Part shown: positions 6,045-6,205 of the stretch, piece after piece
Position numbering within the stretch: the stretch's first letter is position 1
How the letters are laid out: each line of letters starts with the position of its first letter
Origin: Candidatus Tenderia sp.
GTDB lineage: Bacteria; Pseudomonadota; Gammaproteobacteria; Tenderiales; Tenderiaceae
Direction: 5' to 3'
Length of the DNA: 6,205 nucleotides
Assembly (NCBI GenBank): GCA_030148045.1
Contig: JASBUE010000280.1
Coordinates: 1-6,205 of the forward strand
Notes under the pieces: model-generated
What the model was told of the DNA's origin: nothing
Seen by the model: the letters and a program-made list of their open reading frames with translations, nothing else
Databases searched by the model: none
Position numbers and translations under genes: made by a program

Positions 6045-6205
6045 ATGGATAGACACCATTCTTCACCCCGGGCATTGCCCCTCTTTCGCCCGCCCGGCTG
6101 GTGGCGCAAAATCAACCGCCGCAGCCTGCGCCATGACCTGTTCGCCGGTCTCACCGGCGCCGTGATCGTGCTGCCCCAATGTGTGGCCTTTGCCCTGTTG
6201 GCCGG
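6045..6205 (+). CDS. SulP-family anion transporter, N-terminal part (runs off the window)
   Basis: The 53 visible codons begin with a basic cytoplasmic leader containing RPPGWWRKINRRSLRHD and continue into LFAGLTGAVIVLPQCVAFAL (residues 32-51), the first membrane segment of SulP (SLC26-type) transporters, which move sulfate, bicarbonate or related anions. The family usually shows DLxAGLTVGxVxxPQxxAFA here, so the match is clear, though the substrate cannot be told from this fragment. ATG 6045 is the only ATG in frame after the upstream TAG at 5970. Its ribosome site is poor: the nearest purine-rich element, AGGGACGGA at 6021-6029, is about 15 nt away. It is transcribed divergently from htpX. 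Confidence 0.85.
   Translation, partial: MDRHHSSPRALPLFRPPGWWRKINRRSLRHDLFAGLTGAVIVLPQCVAFALLA

Overview
The window looks like chromosomal DNA from a GC-rich gammaproteobacterium. Both halves of the PhoP/PhoQ-like two-component system and the HtpX protease resemble gammaproteobacterial family members. A small periplasmic c8-type cytochrome and a SulP anion transporter would fit a respiring, possibly sulfur-oxidising lineage (Chromatiales or similar), but the sequence does not settle this. No phage, IS, CRISPR or RNA gene was seen.

Layout. Positions 1-1871 on the + strand hold a two-gene unit: a kelch-repeat beta-propeller protein, interrupted by an in-frame TAG at 103-105, and an overlapping spermidine-synthase-like protein. 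A terminator-like hairpin lies inside the last codons of the second gene. Convergent to it, on the - strand, is a 70-residue YjfB-family putative motility protein (1879-2091). Just upstream of that gene is a near-consensus sigma-28 (FliA) promoter that lies between it and the next gene. Then come, still on the - strand, a PhoQ-like sensor kinase (2202-3569) and its PhoP-like response regulator (3566-4249), joined by a GTGA overlap. Upstream of these is a strong intrinsic terminator that ends a single-gene cytochrome c unit (4436-4747). HtpX (4958-5845, - strand) follows, preceded by a promoter that matches the sigma-E (RpoE) pattern. A divergent SulP-family transporter begins at 6045 and runs off the end.

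How the genes fit together. These appear to be several separate small transcription units rather than one system. Two carry recognisable alternative-sigma promoters that agree with the gene products: FliA with a motility-linked protein, and RpoE with a membrane quality-control protease. The PhoPQ-like pair is an envelope or cation sensing system. The kelch and SpeE-like pair is translationally coupled but its function is unknown.

I did not find a convincing new multi-gene system. The points most worth a second look are the two alternative-sigma promoters, the nonsense codon in the kelch gene (TAG is used as a normal stop by htpX in the same window), and the coupling of a propeller protein to an aminopropyltransferase-fold protein.
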